Source of the DNA: Metallyticus violacea
Lineage: Eukaryota; Arthropoda; Insecta; Mantodea; Metallyticidae
Assembly: GCA_030762175.1 (NCBI GenBank)
Contig: CM060831.1
Location: 72,137,001-72,201,000, forward strand
DNA length: 64,000 bases
Direction of reading: 5' to 3'
The translations under genes and the position numbers were made by a program. Below, in pieces: positions 24,980-35,463 of the stretch. The notes beneath the pieces are model-generated. The model saw nothing but the letters and a program-made list of their open reading frames with translations. It searched no databases and had not been told where the DNA came from. Every line of letters begins with the position of its first letter. The first letter of the stretch is position 1.

Positions 24980-25244
24980 GATCATTCAAGAAAATTTAGG
25001 CGATGTTCTTCAAAGATCGTCATTTGCACAATTTATACGAGGTCATAAAGGTACATGGTTTCAGTTTGTTATAAGGTTAGCGGCAGCTCAAAGAATAAAC
25101 TACTGATTTGGAAGGAAAAAATTGGAATTAAGGCTAACCTAAAATATAAGTAACTTTGTTATTATGCAATATTGCAAAATATATTTCTGTAAAATTCATA
25201 ACGAAAAACTGAATTTCTAACTAAATTATTAAAATTCAAAACCA

Positions 25245-26112
25245 AAATCTTAATGGGATAGGGAAAATATATAGAACAATGTGATAAGGCAGCTAGAGAA
25301 GGGTTTGCTCGAGCTAGAACTGGATTTATGAATTTAAAATGATTAGGATATGATAAAGGAAATTGTTTAATGTGTGGAGAACTCAATAGAGATTTTCATT
25401 TTTTTTTTTTTTTTTGTCATATTGTAATGAAACAAAATTATGGAGAGAAACGGTTTGAAATTAAAAATACGAAAATTTAAATGGGAAAATTTTAATTAGG
25501 AAGAATTTAACTGTAAAAGGAGAGAAGGATATAAAATGATAGGGAACTATTTAGATAAAGTTAGAGAAAAATGGATAAGTATGACGAAGAGGATGATGGC
25601 AGAAAATGCAGAAACAAATGTAACCTTAGAAGTATAATAATTTATGGATATTACAGTGTATTTAGGGGAGATTAGAGAGAAATGATAAAAAATGTTAAGA
25701 TAGTCAATGATTGATAAATTGAATAGGGGAGGAAATGACAGTAAATTAGCATTAGAAACAGGATTATTACATATCAATAACCTGGGTGTTAGTGTGTATA
25801 TAATCCTAAGGAAATAAGTAACTCACAGCATAGGATAATAGTTGTATGCAGTGTTTAGAATTAAAATATTATAATAGAGACATAATGATATCTATTACTT
25901 TTATATTGTTCGTTAGTATTATGGAATTGACAAAGACATATTATGATGTTTAAATTGGATGTTGATGTAAAGAGAAACAATTCAAATTCAAATATAAATT
26001 CATAATAATGTCTGTTGTATTTAGTTGGAATATTTATTGATATGTTTTAATCTTTAAGGTTATTAATTGGTTTCATCGTGATGAGACAATGACCTATAAA
26101 TAAACCAATCAT
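25245..26112 (+). pseudogene. Non-LTR retrotransposon C-terminus and probable 3' UTR
   Basis: Plus-strand translation around 25301-25375 gives GFARARTGFMNLK, a stop where Trp is expected (TGA), then LGYDKGNCLMCGELNRDF. This is the CxxC that begins the zinc-knuckle tail found at the end of many LINE ORF2 proteins. The His codon is followed by a run of 17 T (25399-25415), which looks like slippage. After a frameshift the reading continues YCNETKLWRET, which supplies the last Cys of the CCHC set. The downstream part to about 26112 is AT-rich, has a few short frames and ends near AATAAACC, so it may be the 3' UTR. No reverse transcriptase domain is present upstream, as expected of a 5'-truncated copy. 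Confidence 0.65.
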
Positions 26113-26534
26113 GTAAGTTATGTGTAAAATCATTAAGTTTTATACTATTTTTTCACCACGACTAAATTATACATTTTCTTTTTCAATGTTATTCCGTTTG
26201 GTATACAGTAAAGCGTATACCATGCGTTTCAGTCAATCATCTGCCAGTCACGAATGCTACAACCGGCTGCTGGCTGATGGTTGAATGAAATTCAAGTTTT
26301 TTCGGCACTAAATATTTGCGATAGCTTCACGAGATATCAGCCGAGTAATCTCCAAAATTTCGCACTTTATTCTATATGATTCCTTAGGACAATGCATATG
26401 TCAAATTACCCATGTTGTACAAATGGTATCTATATTACCATTGCCTAGTATATTTCTAACTGAACTATCGATATTAAGGAAAGGGCTATCTACAATCTTA
26501 TAGGCAGCAAGTGAGATACAACTCTACTTTGATT

Positions 26535-26720
26535 ACTAGACTGATTGAGGTTCTTTCAAGGTTTTCCTTAGTCCCCATTAATGTAAAGTGCGGGGAGGTA
26601 CTCTAAACTTAGGCCTGGAATGATTCCTTCCTTAAAAAAAATATATCCTTTCCCAGTTTATCATTTCATGTCCACCGCCTGTGGTGCCTCACTAGTTAAA
26701 AAGGTGTTAAAACACTATTA
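26535..26720 (+). mobile_element. SINE B, 5'-truncated
   Basis: Lacks the tRNA head. It starts at CTGATTGAGGTTC, followed by AAGGTTTTCCTTAGTCC, CGGGGAGGTACTCTAAAC, TTAGGCCTGGAATGATTCC, ATCATTTCATGTCCACCGC and CTGTGGTGCCTCACTAG. A weak candidate target duplication ACTAGA flanks it (26535 and 26727). Confidence 0.85.
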
Positions 26721-26732
26721 AAAAGCACTAGA

Positions 26733-27518
26733 TTATTTTCCAAGAGTTTAAAAGACGAATAAAGGTATTCTCATGAACGAACCAGTTTGTGCAGAGTTTT
26801 ATTTGGCTCTCAGTTGGAAGTTGGGCTGTCAAAGTTCGATGTAGTTCGTAAGCGGTATTGACAACATTTCCACACAAACGATGGAGTTATGCGGGAAGCG
26901 GAGATGCTTGTAGAGTTTATGTAAAAATGTAATCTAAATATAAAGCAGTTTGAAGTTTATACCTTTTTATACAATACTTTATAGTCCATTTCCCGCTTAC
27001 GTAATATTAAAATGCCTTTTTATTTTTCTGAGCATGTACGAAGAAATGTCCTTAACTCTCGCTTGAAGGAAGCTACAGAAAACCTGCTTATATGCGAATT
27101 GTCAAGTAGAGTTGGTTATATTAAAAAGCGCACTGAATGCTGTTATAGGCCAGGAGATATCCCTTCCTAATTATTAATGCCCTTTTTCTTTGCTAATTGT
27201 GTGGTATTAATAAAACATTTTCATGTGTTGCTATATCATATTAATTAAAACTTGCACTGGTTATTTAAATTATTATTTAAAAAGCGTGGGAGTTAATATA
27301 TGTACCTAAACATCAAGAATTTGCAACGTTTCCGGGATATACAAAATCAAATAAGGGTGGTTCGTGGCTGTGTGCTTGGAGGAGGATAAGAAAGAGCAAA
27401 TGGTTAGAGCTTCAGTATGGAAGGCCGATTATTTGTGGATCGAATTCCGATTACGATCCAAAATTTCCAATCCTATTCTTCACTTACAGCTAATGTTCTA
27501 CACACGACTAGTGTGAAA

Positions 27519-27571
<53 letters not shown>

Positions 27572-28019
27572 GTATAAGCGCTGTTACGTTATTTTTGGAT
27601 GGTAATCATAAAGTAGACCTATTTACCATAACAACATCAACTTAAACTAGTTTCAGGTCGTTAAAACGTTTTGTATATAAATAAATAAATTCGTTCAGTT
27701 CAGATATTTATGAAGTGGGTTTGCGAGTCGAAAACGTTTGGGAATAACTATTTAGAACATATTTATTTTACAACTACTGAAACCCTTGAGATTATTAGAA
27801 ACAATGTAATCAGTTTGGCCAATCTATCTAAGGCATCTGTGTTAGAGTTCGACTAATAACAATAGTCAACATAATGAAGGCTTTTGTCTGTTAAAAAGGA
27901 AACAATATGGGATTCTAAGTGATGGTTTTGTGCTGATTTCAAATCATTTTACAGAACTTTTTCATCACCCAGGGTTTTTGAGTAATAGCATGAAAAATAT
28001 TTGTGGTATGTATATATTA
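26733..28019. other. No recognised gene; contains an AT microsatellite
   Basis: Nothing coding is recognised. The TA repeat at 27523-27568 is listed separately. Confidence 0.5.
27523..27568. repeat. (TA)n microsatellite
   Basis: About 23 perfect TA units. Confidence 0.97.
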
Positions 28020-29009
28020 TAATAGTACAATATCTTAGCTGAAAATATATTTACTCCCTCAAAATGTATGCAAAGTTGTTTTTCGGCTATACTTTGCTTC
28101 AGTGACCAACAGCAATCTGCCAACATATTTGGACAGCATTTACCCTGGTAGCGCTTCTCCATTTCCAAGGTGTCCTGGTGGAAAGTCTCGCTGTGTTCGT
28201 CACTCACAACCCCTAGGTTTTCAGGGAAGAAAGTGTGTTTTTAAAGACATATTATATGCCATGATCTTGTAGTTTCCAATCATCTCACTGCTAAGTTCTG
28301 TGTAGTTCTCCGACCTGAAGTTTCCTATAAAGTTTATGACGACCACGCTGTTGCTCCTTGCATACTTAAATTGTTTTAAAATGATGTATATTTCATTTTT
28401 CTTATTTGAGGGCCAACAAATATTCCTTCTTTTAGTTTAGCATTACTGATTCTTGGGAATTTATTTTTCAGGAAAAAAAATGCACTGCTATCACGTCCAT
28501 TGCTTTCACAAAATTCTTAATCAAGCCCTGTTTGATATGCAGTGGAGGAAAAAAGATTTTTTTAAGAACTTACAAAAGTTGGTGAAGAACATTTTCTTGT
28601 CCTGGGTTAAGTGACTCTCTCTTTGGAAGGTTATTTTTAGTACAATGCTTACTTTTATCTCTGTTATTCCACTTGCACAAGAAGCAGCAAAATTTAGTAT
28701 AGCTAAGCTGTAACCCAAGTAAGATAGCTATTACTTTCAAATCCCCACACATCTGCCAAGAATAAATTGATAGTGGATGCAACAACTTCAAATTCTCATA
28801 ACATTTGTTCATACAAACTGCTAAAGGAATGCATGAATATTTGTTTCCAATATTTAGCAGCACTCCTTTCAAGGAGTCTATGAACACATGTCAATCTTCA
28901 AGTTTAAGCTAAACACTTAGTAACTAACAAATTCTTAATATAAATACACAAAACAAGATTCACCTATTTAGAAAACAAATGCTCAAATTCCTTTGAGGCA
29001 GATGGAAGA

Positions 29010-29300
29010 GGGTCGGTCCTGGTGGTGTAGTGGTTACCATACTTGCCTCCTAAATCCAAGATCGCGGGTTCGAACCCGGCCAGGACCGATGGATTTTTTC
29101 GGGGCGTAAAAATCCTAAGTATGGCTTCCTTCGGAAGGGAAGTAAAGCCGTGGTTCCCGTGTCGTACATTTACGGCACGAAAAAGAACCTCAAGCCTGAA
29201 AGAGAGGCCTCTGAGCAAAATTTGTCGGCCGTTTCATGCCCTGAGTTGAATGGGACGCTGATGACCTGAGCTGTTAAAGAGCGTCCATAAATAAATCATT
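29010..29300 (+). mobile_element. SINE A, best-preserved copy
   Basis: The tRNA-like head GGTCCTGGTGGTGTAGTGG to CCAGGACC can form a perfect 7-bp acceptor stem (GTCCTGG with CCAGGAC). The D arm is of the TGGT...ACCA type and the B box is GGTTCGAACCC. The head looks Asp/Glu/Gly-like. The body and the 3' end AGCGTCCATAAATAAATC follow. It is flanked by an exact 11-bp target duplication CAGATGGAAGA (28999-29009 and 29301-29311). It is inserted in the uncharacterised-family pseudogene, opposite to its sense. It is not a tRNA gene, because the anticodon arm is irregular and the body follows directly. Confidence 0.95.
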
Positions 29301-29524
29301 CAGATGGAAGAAACTTGCTTTGAAGTCCCCCTGCAGCAGCTTTCAATCTGCGGCGAGTAATTCTGACTTGCTTTCACTTAAACCAAGATCCCAAATCAAA
29401 TCATTCAAATCCTCCTGTGTTAGAAAGTGAGGTTCATTTATAGTGATATCTTCCAAAAAGTCGGGATCATTCTCCAATTCATTCTGAATATCAGGAACAC
29501 TTTTAATTACTTCAGTTAATGTTA

Positions 29525-30747
29525 CGAGAGTAGGTCCATAAGTTTCCGACCTCGCCGATCAGGGATAATGCCTTCACAAAACCCTTATCTAATGTCATAC
29601 CTTATCTGTTAAGTACATAATTGCAGCTGTAACTCCCGCTGTGTTCATTTGTTCAGATATAGTTGCGTAAAGAAGAATATGTGTAGAAGATTGTGACATG
29701 TTCAAAATGGAGTTTCGAGCTGTTATTAACTTCTTCACAAAACAAGGACTTACTCCAAATGAAATTAAACAGCGATTGGACGGTGTACATAGAAATGCAT
29801 CCCTCACATATTCTACAGTAAAAGAATGGGTCAAACTTTTTCGAATGAGTCGAGAAAACATTGAAGACGAAGAGCGTGCGGGTGCTCACTCCTGAAAACA
29901 TTGATCGCTCTTGTGGAAGGAGAAATTATGGCAGACCGGTGGTTCAAGTTATAGAAATAGAGCACAAGAGACCTTCAAATTATTCATGAACATTTAAACA
30001 TGAATAAGGCTTGTGCAAGATGGGTGCCTAGACTTCTTTACTCAGTTCAGAAGCAGCAACGAGTCATCTGTTGTCAGACATTTTTGGAGCTTGCCGTGGC
30101 GACAAGAGAGAGACGTTCTGCAAACCATTGTTATAGGAAACGAAACTATGGTCCTCCATTATGATCCCTTGTCCAAAAGAGAATCAATGGAGTGGCGTAA
30201 ACCTGGAAGCACTGCCTCTAAAGGTCAAGGTCACTCAGTCCACCAAGAAAATCTTGGCCACAATTCTTTGGGACTGTGGAGGAATACTCTTCATTGAGTT
30301 CAAGGAGAGGCACACTACATTGGGTGTACTATACTGGCCTACTGCGCAGACTACGCGCTTCCATCAAAGAAAAAGGCGAGGAAAGCTGGGTGGTGGTGTG
30401 CGCCTTCTTCACGACAACGCGCCTGTGCACACAGCTTGTTCTAAAGGAAACTGTGAAGATACATGGCTTCAAGAGATCGACGATCCACCCTACAGCCCAG
30501 ATCTAGCTCCCAGTGACTATTTCCTCTTCTCAAAACTCAAGAAGGGCCCTCGAGGAAGGACATTTAAGTGTGATGAAGAAATAATGGATGCTGTTTAAGC
30601 CCATTTTGCAGACAAGACTTCTATTTGGGGAGGAAGTTGACATGTTAATTCAAACATGTGAGAAGCGTATTGAAATAAAGGGCTTTTGATTTTGTCTCTA
30701 TCATACCTAGAAAATGATTACGCCGGAAACTTATGAACCTATTCTAT
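29525..30747 (+). mobile_element. Mariner element (copy 1)
   Basis: A near full-length mariner of 1223 bp. The 5' end CGAGAGTAGGTCCATAAGTT and the reverse complement of the 3' end (AATAGGTTCATAAGTTTCCG) form the terminal inverted repeats. TA dinucleotides flank both ends (29523-29524 and 30748-30749), as expected of mariner target duplication. It shares its ends and coding region with the copy at 45192-46463. It is inserted in the minus-strand uncharacterised-family pseudogene; with one TA removed the flanking sequence reads on in frame (GAT GAT ATA ACA TTA ACT). Confidence 0.93.
29698..30690 (+). pseudogene. Mariner transposase, defective (copy 1)
   Basis: Starts MFKMEFRAVI at 29698 and keeps the helix-turn-helix region (NEIKQRLDGV, STVKEWVKLFRMSRENIEDE). 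It is then broken by frameshifts and stops from about 29893. Further blocks are readable: MNKACARWVPRLL (30001), QTIVIGNETMVLHYDPLSK (30120-30180), GVRLLHDNAPVHTA (30400-30430) and YSPDLAPSDYFLF (30490-30530). In mariner DD34D enzymes the catalytic Asp residues lie in the GDET, HDNAP and APSD blocks. Here the first is Asn (codon AAC at 30139-30141), while the second and third are intact. A stop at 30596 cuts the C-terminus. It would be catalytically dead even apart from the frameshifts. Confidence 0.92.
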
Positions 30748-31312
30748 TATATCATCTGGTGGAGTTGGTATGGGAAGTCCTGGTCCATAAAGCACCTGTC
30801 GAATTGCTGAATCTAAAGATTGATATATAACAGTAGGTCTAGACTTGGAACTTATTCCAGATATATTTGTCCAACAGAAGTAACAGTTTGCCAAACTATC
30901 CTTAGGTTCGCTCCATAGCATAGGGCCTGTAAAAGGCATTGGAAGGGATCCTTTTAACCAGCCAGTTAATAGTGTTACACATTTATTACAACAGATTTTC
31001 GGGGCTATTATTTGAATGATCTATTTTGTTGTCAAAATAACACTCATAAGCTCATTTAACCGAGAGTAAAACTTCGCCTCTGCGCTTTTAAAGTGAGCAC
31101 TCACACACGTTGTTTCTATCATTAAGGCACCTTCGAGACATGCTTTTTATACACTACTCCTTGTAATGCACTATCAGGTAGGGTATTATACTCCTCAATC
31201 ACAATTCAAATGACAACAGAAAAGAGCACAGAATTAGTTTCTTTATTTAAAGAAAGTTTCTGTTCATCTGGGAAATATAGTCACTGTAATCACAATTTTG
31301 TGAGGGAAGTGT

Positions 31313-31367
31313 AATTGTTATTATTCATAAATTCACAGACACTGTGAATTTATGAATAATAACAATT
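31313..31367. repeat. Perfect 26-bp inverted repeat with 3-base loop
   Basis: The left arm 31313-31338 (ends AAATTCACAG) and the right arm 31342-31367 (begins CTGTGAATTT) are exact reverse complements, with the loop ACA. All 26 pairs match. No mobile element ends or gene were recognised around it. A transcript from either strand would fold into a stable rod hairpin. Function is unknown. Confidence 0.96.
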
Positions 31368-32034
31368 GTTGACACAATGGAGTGAAATATAAATATAATA
31401 TACTTCTAATTTTCATATTATATATATCACAAACGCTATGAAACTTTAAACAATTATTTCTAAAACAAAATAAATGCTGAGTAATGGAAAATTTATAACT
31501 TCATTTTATAAATATATAAGAAACAGCTAAAATTATTTATTTAACAAAACCGATGTTGACCAGTTTAATTTGTAAAGTGAACTGATAGGATACAATGTAG
31601 CGAACATACTTTTAACAATACTGAACGTGTTATTATTGATGATTATTAAAGTAATATTAGACCAGTTATCCTTAAATGTATAGATGCAGCGATGAAATAA
31701 GAGAACGCCAACTATGATAGAAATTTATGATATGTACTTATTGACGTAAAGAAAATTAAAATAAAAATGCAGGAAATTATTTGTTCTGGATAGGGCTTTC
31801 AAATAAGATATTTCATAACATCTTACTTGTGTGAAAAATAATTCTCTAAACTCTATTATGTAAAAATTCGGGTACAAGTGAAATCCTGTAAGTGAAATGT
31901 GCACTCTGCCTATCAGAAATTAAAATTAACGAGTAATTTAGTGCAATCTTATAGTGCTAGTTAGTATGAATGCGTTTCAAATAACTTTCAGTGTAATATT
32001 ATTATAATAGTGTTTACTATTCTGAAAGATTATA

Positions 32035-32336
32035 GTCGGTCCTGGTGGTGTAGTGGCTACCATACTTGCCTCCTATACCTCAAGATCGCGGGTTCGAACC
32101 CGGCCCGGACCGATGGATTTTTTCCGGCGTAAAAATCCTGAGTATGGCTTCCTTCGGATGGGAAGTAAAGCCGTGGATCCCGTGTCGTACATTTACGGCA
32201 CGAAAAAGGACCTCAAGCCTGAAAGAGAGGCCTCTGAGCAAAATTTGTCGGCCGTTTCACGCACTGAGTTGAACGGGACGCTGATGACCTGGGATGTTAA
32301 AGAGCGTCCATAAATAAAACAATCAAAAAAAAAAAA
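32035..32336 (+). mobile_element. SINE A, full length
   Basis: The head GTCGGTCCTGGTGGTGTAGT and B box GGTTCGAACCC are followed by the complete body to AGCGTCCATAAATAAAAC and an A-rich tail (32325-32336). It is flanked by an exact 12-bp target duplication TGAAAGATTATA (32023-32034 and 32337-32348). Open frames of 68 and 86 codons through it are not genes. Confidence 0.95.
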
Positions 32337-32348
32337 TGAAAGATTATA

Positions 32349-33229
32349 CTGCAATTAAAAGGATAAAGATTTAAAAATGTAAGCTTATTTCTTTATATCT
32401 TCAAATTTTGAAAATCAACAATATTGGATTTTAAATTTGAGTTAAATATTAAAGGATAGGCAATACCAAGAGATCTTTAAAGAGGGTCCAAGGTCAAGGA
32501 AAGTTCGATAATTGATCCATATGTGTATATATCTTCCTACCAGTATATAGGTATAGGCATATATACCATGTGAAAGGGGTATAGATGTCATTATGTAGGA
32601 GTTTATAGCATATATAGAGACAATAAAAATAATGCAATTTAATAATTGTAATTAAATATCTACATTGATAAAATAGAATGAACAAAATAAACTATTAACA
32701 ATAGTGTTTATCACACTTTTCATCATCTATATTCAAATTTGAAATGTGGCTCCCCCAAACCAGTTTAACATAAGGGGTGCAAGTACTTTCGACACTGAGC
32801 AAGTTAACGTTTTAAACTTTGATGGATTGCTCAGTACAGTTTACACTTTTGCACATATGCACGCAGTCATGGTATTTTTACCAAGTCCATAAATTATTAA
32901 TTTGTTCGCGTTTATTTAGGGTTATTGAATGATTATTTAAAAATATATCTGTTTTCTTTTCTTCTTATTTTTTCACGTAAATGTTTCAGTATAAATGTTT
33001 TGTATTCATTCTTTCATACAATGTTAAATTAAACGCATGCTTCGTTTTTAGGTACTTTCATTTGAAACTTTCGCTGTCAAGTGTAATAGGAAGTAAACAC
33101 CAATGTCAAACATTGATTTCATTCCCATAATTCAATTGGTGTAACGTAATTGGGTCGCTATTTTATATTCAGTGCGCAACAAAACGGTACTGTGGGACAA
33201 ATGTTATATTTTTCCCTTCACTGCAAACT
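32349..33229. other. No recognised feature
   Basis: AT-rich sequence with nothing assignable. The segment 31368-32022 between the hairpin and SINE A is likewise empty. Confidence 0.5.
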
Positions 33230-33374
33230 TTCCATCCTTAACACTCAACTGCACAGTAACGTCATTCCAATAGACACAAGAGGAAGGCGCGGTTGCCAAA
33301 CCTTCCATCCTTAACACTCAACTGCACAGTAACGTCATTCCAATAGACACAAGAGGAAGGCGCGGTTGCCAAAC
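33230..33374 (+). repeat. Near-perfect 73-bp tandem duplication
   Basis: The 72 bases 33230-33301 (starting TTCCATCCTTAACACTCAAC, ending GGTTGCCAAAC) recur without a difference at 33303-33374. The unit is GC-richer than its surroundings. Absence of mutations implies a recent duplication, gene conversion or an assembly artefact. Confidence 0.96.
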
Positions 33375-33445
33375 GTCTCTTTATTTCAAAAACGTTATTC
33401 TTATTCTACAAATGCATGAAAGAAAGAAGAAAAGTGTTCATATCC

Positions 33446-33447
<2 letters not shown>

Positions 33448-33536
<89 letters not shown>
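33448..33536. repeat. (TTA)n microsatellite
   Basis: About 29 TTA units with one T-to-G interruption near 33486. Confidence 0.97.
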
Positions 33537-33537
<1 letters not shown>

Positions 33538-35394
33538 TCGTCGTGATCTCTTGTTCAAAGAATGACATTTATACCCTGTTAGAAACTAGAGAAGTAATTT
33601 GGGTTTTATTATTTCTGCTTCTCTAGTTCTTATAATTTTATTCATGTTATTCTTTAAGAGTTAATTTGTTTTTAATGCTTGCTTTTAAATGTTTATTCCT
33701 GTTTTTATATGCAGAACAAACTTGGATCGTTTATGTCATGGAATTGTTGGTAAAATAAAATAAATTTTATTTTATAATAATTTAGATATTCTGAGTAATA
33801 GATTTGTTCAGACAAAAATAATCTTATTATTACTTACATTGAAAAATTATATTATGTTAATACTTAAAACAAGAAATATAGGTATACAAAGTTAAAACAA
33901 AGTTTTAAAAGAATATTATAAAAGCATTCCTTATATAAAAGTTCTGAATCTTAAGATATTTATTTTGTATATACTTTCAGTTTTATGAAAATTCTATTCC
34001 CCCTCAAAAGCAAATAATTCGTTGGGTTTCAAAAGCGAACGAAAGCATCGAATGCTTTTGAATACTAGACACTATCGAATGTTTTGAGCATCTGCATTTA
34101 CTAGTATTCCAGTAATAATAAACAGATGCATATCGAAAGAAGGTATTGCCATGAATGCTGTTACAAACTTTTGAAAGGAACGGTACTAGTCGGTAATAAT
34201 TTTGCTGTCAGACACTGTTGGGTTCGGGTACAGCAGGAAGAGTGCTTTACTTGACGTTTAACCATGGAATTGAGGGGATTATCAAAACTGTGTTGTTGTG
34301 ATAGACATTCATTAGGTAGCAAAATCACCAGCGAGTTTTTTCGGATACTTAAAAAGCTGGAAATCAGTAAAGTGTTTCACAAGCACACTAACCAACGCTT
34401 CACTAGACCAGTATTGTTGATGGCTGTTCGAGATTCAGATGCTGGGGCTCTGTGAGGATCAAAACACTCGCGGATTGTATTCGGCGGAATTTAGGACAGA
34501 AGTAGACAGTGAAAGTTCCTTAGATAAACGAATCCAGGAGATTGAATGCTTAGACCTTGAGCTGAGGTGTTTTTATTTCAGTACTGCGCATTTTTAGCTG
34601 CAGAAATGAAGCAACACAGGGTGCTAAAATACAAACTACTGCTACACTAACAACGGCCACAGGAAAATTCTTTTTAATAGCAAGAAAGTATTCAGCATTG
34701 AAGAAAACTACAAATATAAAGCCACGGAGTTTCACTTTGGAAAAGGTCCCGAAGTTTCAGGAAAGTCATCACCCTGCCTGATTAACGGTTGGGTGGGTTT
34801 ATGAGTTTTGATGGTGTCACCAAGCTCCATTTCTGTCAAAAGGATTGAAGATGACTGCCACAGTGTACAAAATCACTCTGTTGGAATCACAGGTGCAGTA
34901 CCGGAACGGGATTTTGAACGAGGCTAGGTCCATGCAGACTTCTTTTGAGAGAAATATTCCAGATTTTATTATTGCTCATAACTGACCTTCTAGAGGTTAC
35001 GACCTTAACACCCTGTGCTATAAACTATCATCGGTGTTTAAGAGTAGTGTTTATAACAAAAGTCATTTAACATTGAGTGATTTAATAGTTCTTTGAGTCA
35101 GCAGAGGCGATTTCCCAATGGAAATAGTGCATGTTCCTGTGACCAGAAAGATTTCAGTCATATGTGAGGGCCAAAGGAGGTCATTTTGAGATGCTGATTG
35201 GTGCTAAACTTTTAAATCTTGTAACAAAGTTTATGACAAGTGAACGCACTGTGCATTTACAATGTTTTTTTCAAAAACATAAACCTGTAACACCTGCTTA
35301 TTAATTTCAAAACGTACTAAATGACCAAAATAACATCCCAATGTTATTACGTTACTAATAACGAAGCTCACTAATTCCTATTGACGACGTTCTG
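33537..35394. other. No recognised gene
   Basis: Short frames only, including a 63-codon frame at 34264-34455 (SKLCCCDRHSLGSK) that I cannot assign. The GC content rises at 34250-34950, so an old gene or element fragment is possible but unsupported. Confidence 0.45.
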
Positions 35395-35463
35395 ACCTGC
35401 CTGGGATTGAACCAGCGTCATCGCAAGCTGAGAGAATGGAATACCCTCACCAATGCGGTATGA
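35395..35463 (-). mobile_element. tRNA-like SINE head
   Basis: On the minus strand an A-box-like TACCGCATTGGTGAGGGTAT is followed about 30 bases later by the B box GGTTCAATCCC (reverse complement at 35403-35413). The flanking CAGGCAGGTCAG does not close a proper acceptor stem. It is probably a retroposed head distinct from SINE A and B. Confidence 0.5.

Larger units (their letters stand above)
28020..31010 (-). pseudogene. Uncharacterised multi-copy protein family pseudogene, interrupted by mariner and SINE
   Basis: The minus strand encodes, in order, KICCNKCVTLLTGWLKG and MPFTGPMLWSEPKDSLANCY (30750-31010), PIPTPPDD, then after the mariner NELENDPDFLEDITINEPHF and LTQEDLNDLIWDLGLS (29312-29522). 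After the SINE come PQRNLSI, FIDSLKGVLLNIGNKYS (28860), CGDLKVIAILLGLQL, LSYTKFCCFLCKWNNRD, PPLHIKQGLIKNFVKAMD, KNKFPRISNAKLKEGIFVGP, NMSLKTHF, and VSDEHSETFHQDTLEMEKRY followed by QGKCCPNMLADCCWSL (28100-28200). I recognise these motifs from a family of proteins found in many copies in arthropod and cnidarian genomes; I know no characterised domain or function for it. Stops (for example TGA for a Trp before FIDS), frameshifts and a small deletion before FPENLG show it is dead. Mariner (29525-30747) and SINE A (29010-29300) sit within it. Confidence 0.82.

Noticed and set aside
29010..29085. Possible true tRNA gene (good acceptor stem and B box)
   Set aside because: The same sequence recurs five more times with an attached body and target duplications, and the anticodon arm is irregular. 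It is a SINE head.
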